From Tardiphaga sp. (GTDB lineage: Bacteria; Pseudomonadota; Alphaproteobacteria; Rhizobiales; Xanthobacteraceae): a stretch of 5,489 bases of DNA. Location of the stretch: positions 1 to 5,489 of the forward strand of contig JAQGJF010000791.1 of assembly GCA_028290765.1 (NCBI GenBank), in the 5' to 3' direction. Below the pieces are notes generated by a model. The model had not been told where the DNA came from. It searched no databases and worked only from the letters and a program-made list of their open reading frames with translations. The stretch's first letter is position 1, and each line of letters begins with the position of its first letter. Of this stretch, positions 5,399 to 5,489 are shown one piece after another. A program made the translations under genes and the position numbers.

Positions 5399-5489
5399 AG
5401 AGCATGATCCCGAAAAGTGGTTGCCGGTTTTCGGATAAGATCATGATCAAATAACAAACTGGAGCGGGATGACGATTCGAAGATAAGTC
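5399..5489. repeat. Left part of a palindromic dispersed repeat (AGAGCATGATC type), cut by window end
   Basis: CATGATC+CCGAAAA (5403-5416) pairs with TTTTCGG (5428-5434) and GATCATG (5439-5445). This makes a 14-bp stem with an 11-nt loop and a 4-nt bulge (ATAA). A second unit begins at GAGCGGGATGAC (5462-5473); its right arm has only started (GTC, 5487-5489) when the window ends. From memory, intergenic repeats of this form (AGAGCATGATC...GATCATG...GAGCGGGATGACGATTC) are widespread in Bradyrhizobium-like genomes. It follows the phnD stop by 14 nt, between phnD and the expected phnE, so it could act as an attenuator or mRNA 3'-end barrier. Confidence 0.5.

Noticed and set aside
4122..5450. A 442-codon open frame on the minus strand across phnD
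   Set aside because: It is fully antisense to phnD, which has a signal peptide, ribosome binding site and family motifs. The antisense translation has no recognisable domain and an arginine- and glycine-rich make-up typical of GC-rich shadow frames.
5469..5486. ATG at 5469 with GGAG upstream as the start of phnE
   Set aside because: The frame stops after five codons (TAA at 5484-5486), and the bases belong to the palindromic repeat.

Overview
The window is GC-rich, and its codon choice, protein family variants and two intergenic repeat types point to an alphaproteobacterium of the Bradyrhizobium/Rhodopseudomonas/Afipia group. This assignment rests on family recognition, not on a search. The core of the window is a phosphonate uptake and breakdown locus built around a divergent promoter region at about 3321-3536.

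Layout from left to right. Positions 1-614 (+) hold the C-terminal two thirds of a beta-keto acid cleavage enzyme (BKACE/DUF849 family), interrupted by an in-frame TAG at 24-26. Positions 624-732 hold a palindromic dispersed repeat between two convergent genes; its right end supplies the stop codon of the gene on the minus strand. Positions 728-3320 (-) hold a three-gene operon read right to left: a hexapeptide-repeat acyltransferase of the phosphonate-operon type, phnM, and a DUF1045 protein of the 2H phosphoesterase superfamily. Both junctions are GTGA overlaps of 4 nt. Positions 3321-3536 contain Pho-box-like sites facing both ways: three half-sites at 11-nt pitch toward the minus operon and two toward phnC. 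Positions 3537-4351 (+) hold phnC, the transporter ATPase, broken by a missing base at about 3868/3869. Positions 4443-5384 (+) hold phnD, the periplasmic phosphonate-binding protein, intact with a signal peptide. The phnC-phnD gap contains a strong hairpin. Positions 5399-5489 hold the left part of a second palindromic repeat type, cut by the window edge. phnE is expected beyond it but is not visible.

The genes fit together as follows. PhnD captures phosphonates in the periplasm and PhnC would energise import. PhnM acts on the triphosphorylated ribose phosphonate that precedes C-P bond cleavage. The DUF1045 protein may act on the cyclic ribose phosphate released by C-P lyase, and the acyltransferase may modify amino-phosphonates; both of these roles are inferences. 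The C-P lyase core (phnGHIJKL) is not in the window. Phosphate-starvation control through PhoB is likely for both operons.

Two otherwise well conserved genes (BKACE and phnC) each carry one disabling lesion. Either these are young pseudogenes or the underlying sequence has errors; the sequence alone cannot decide.
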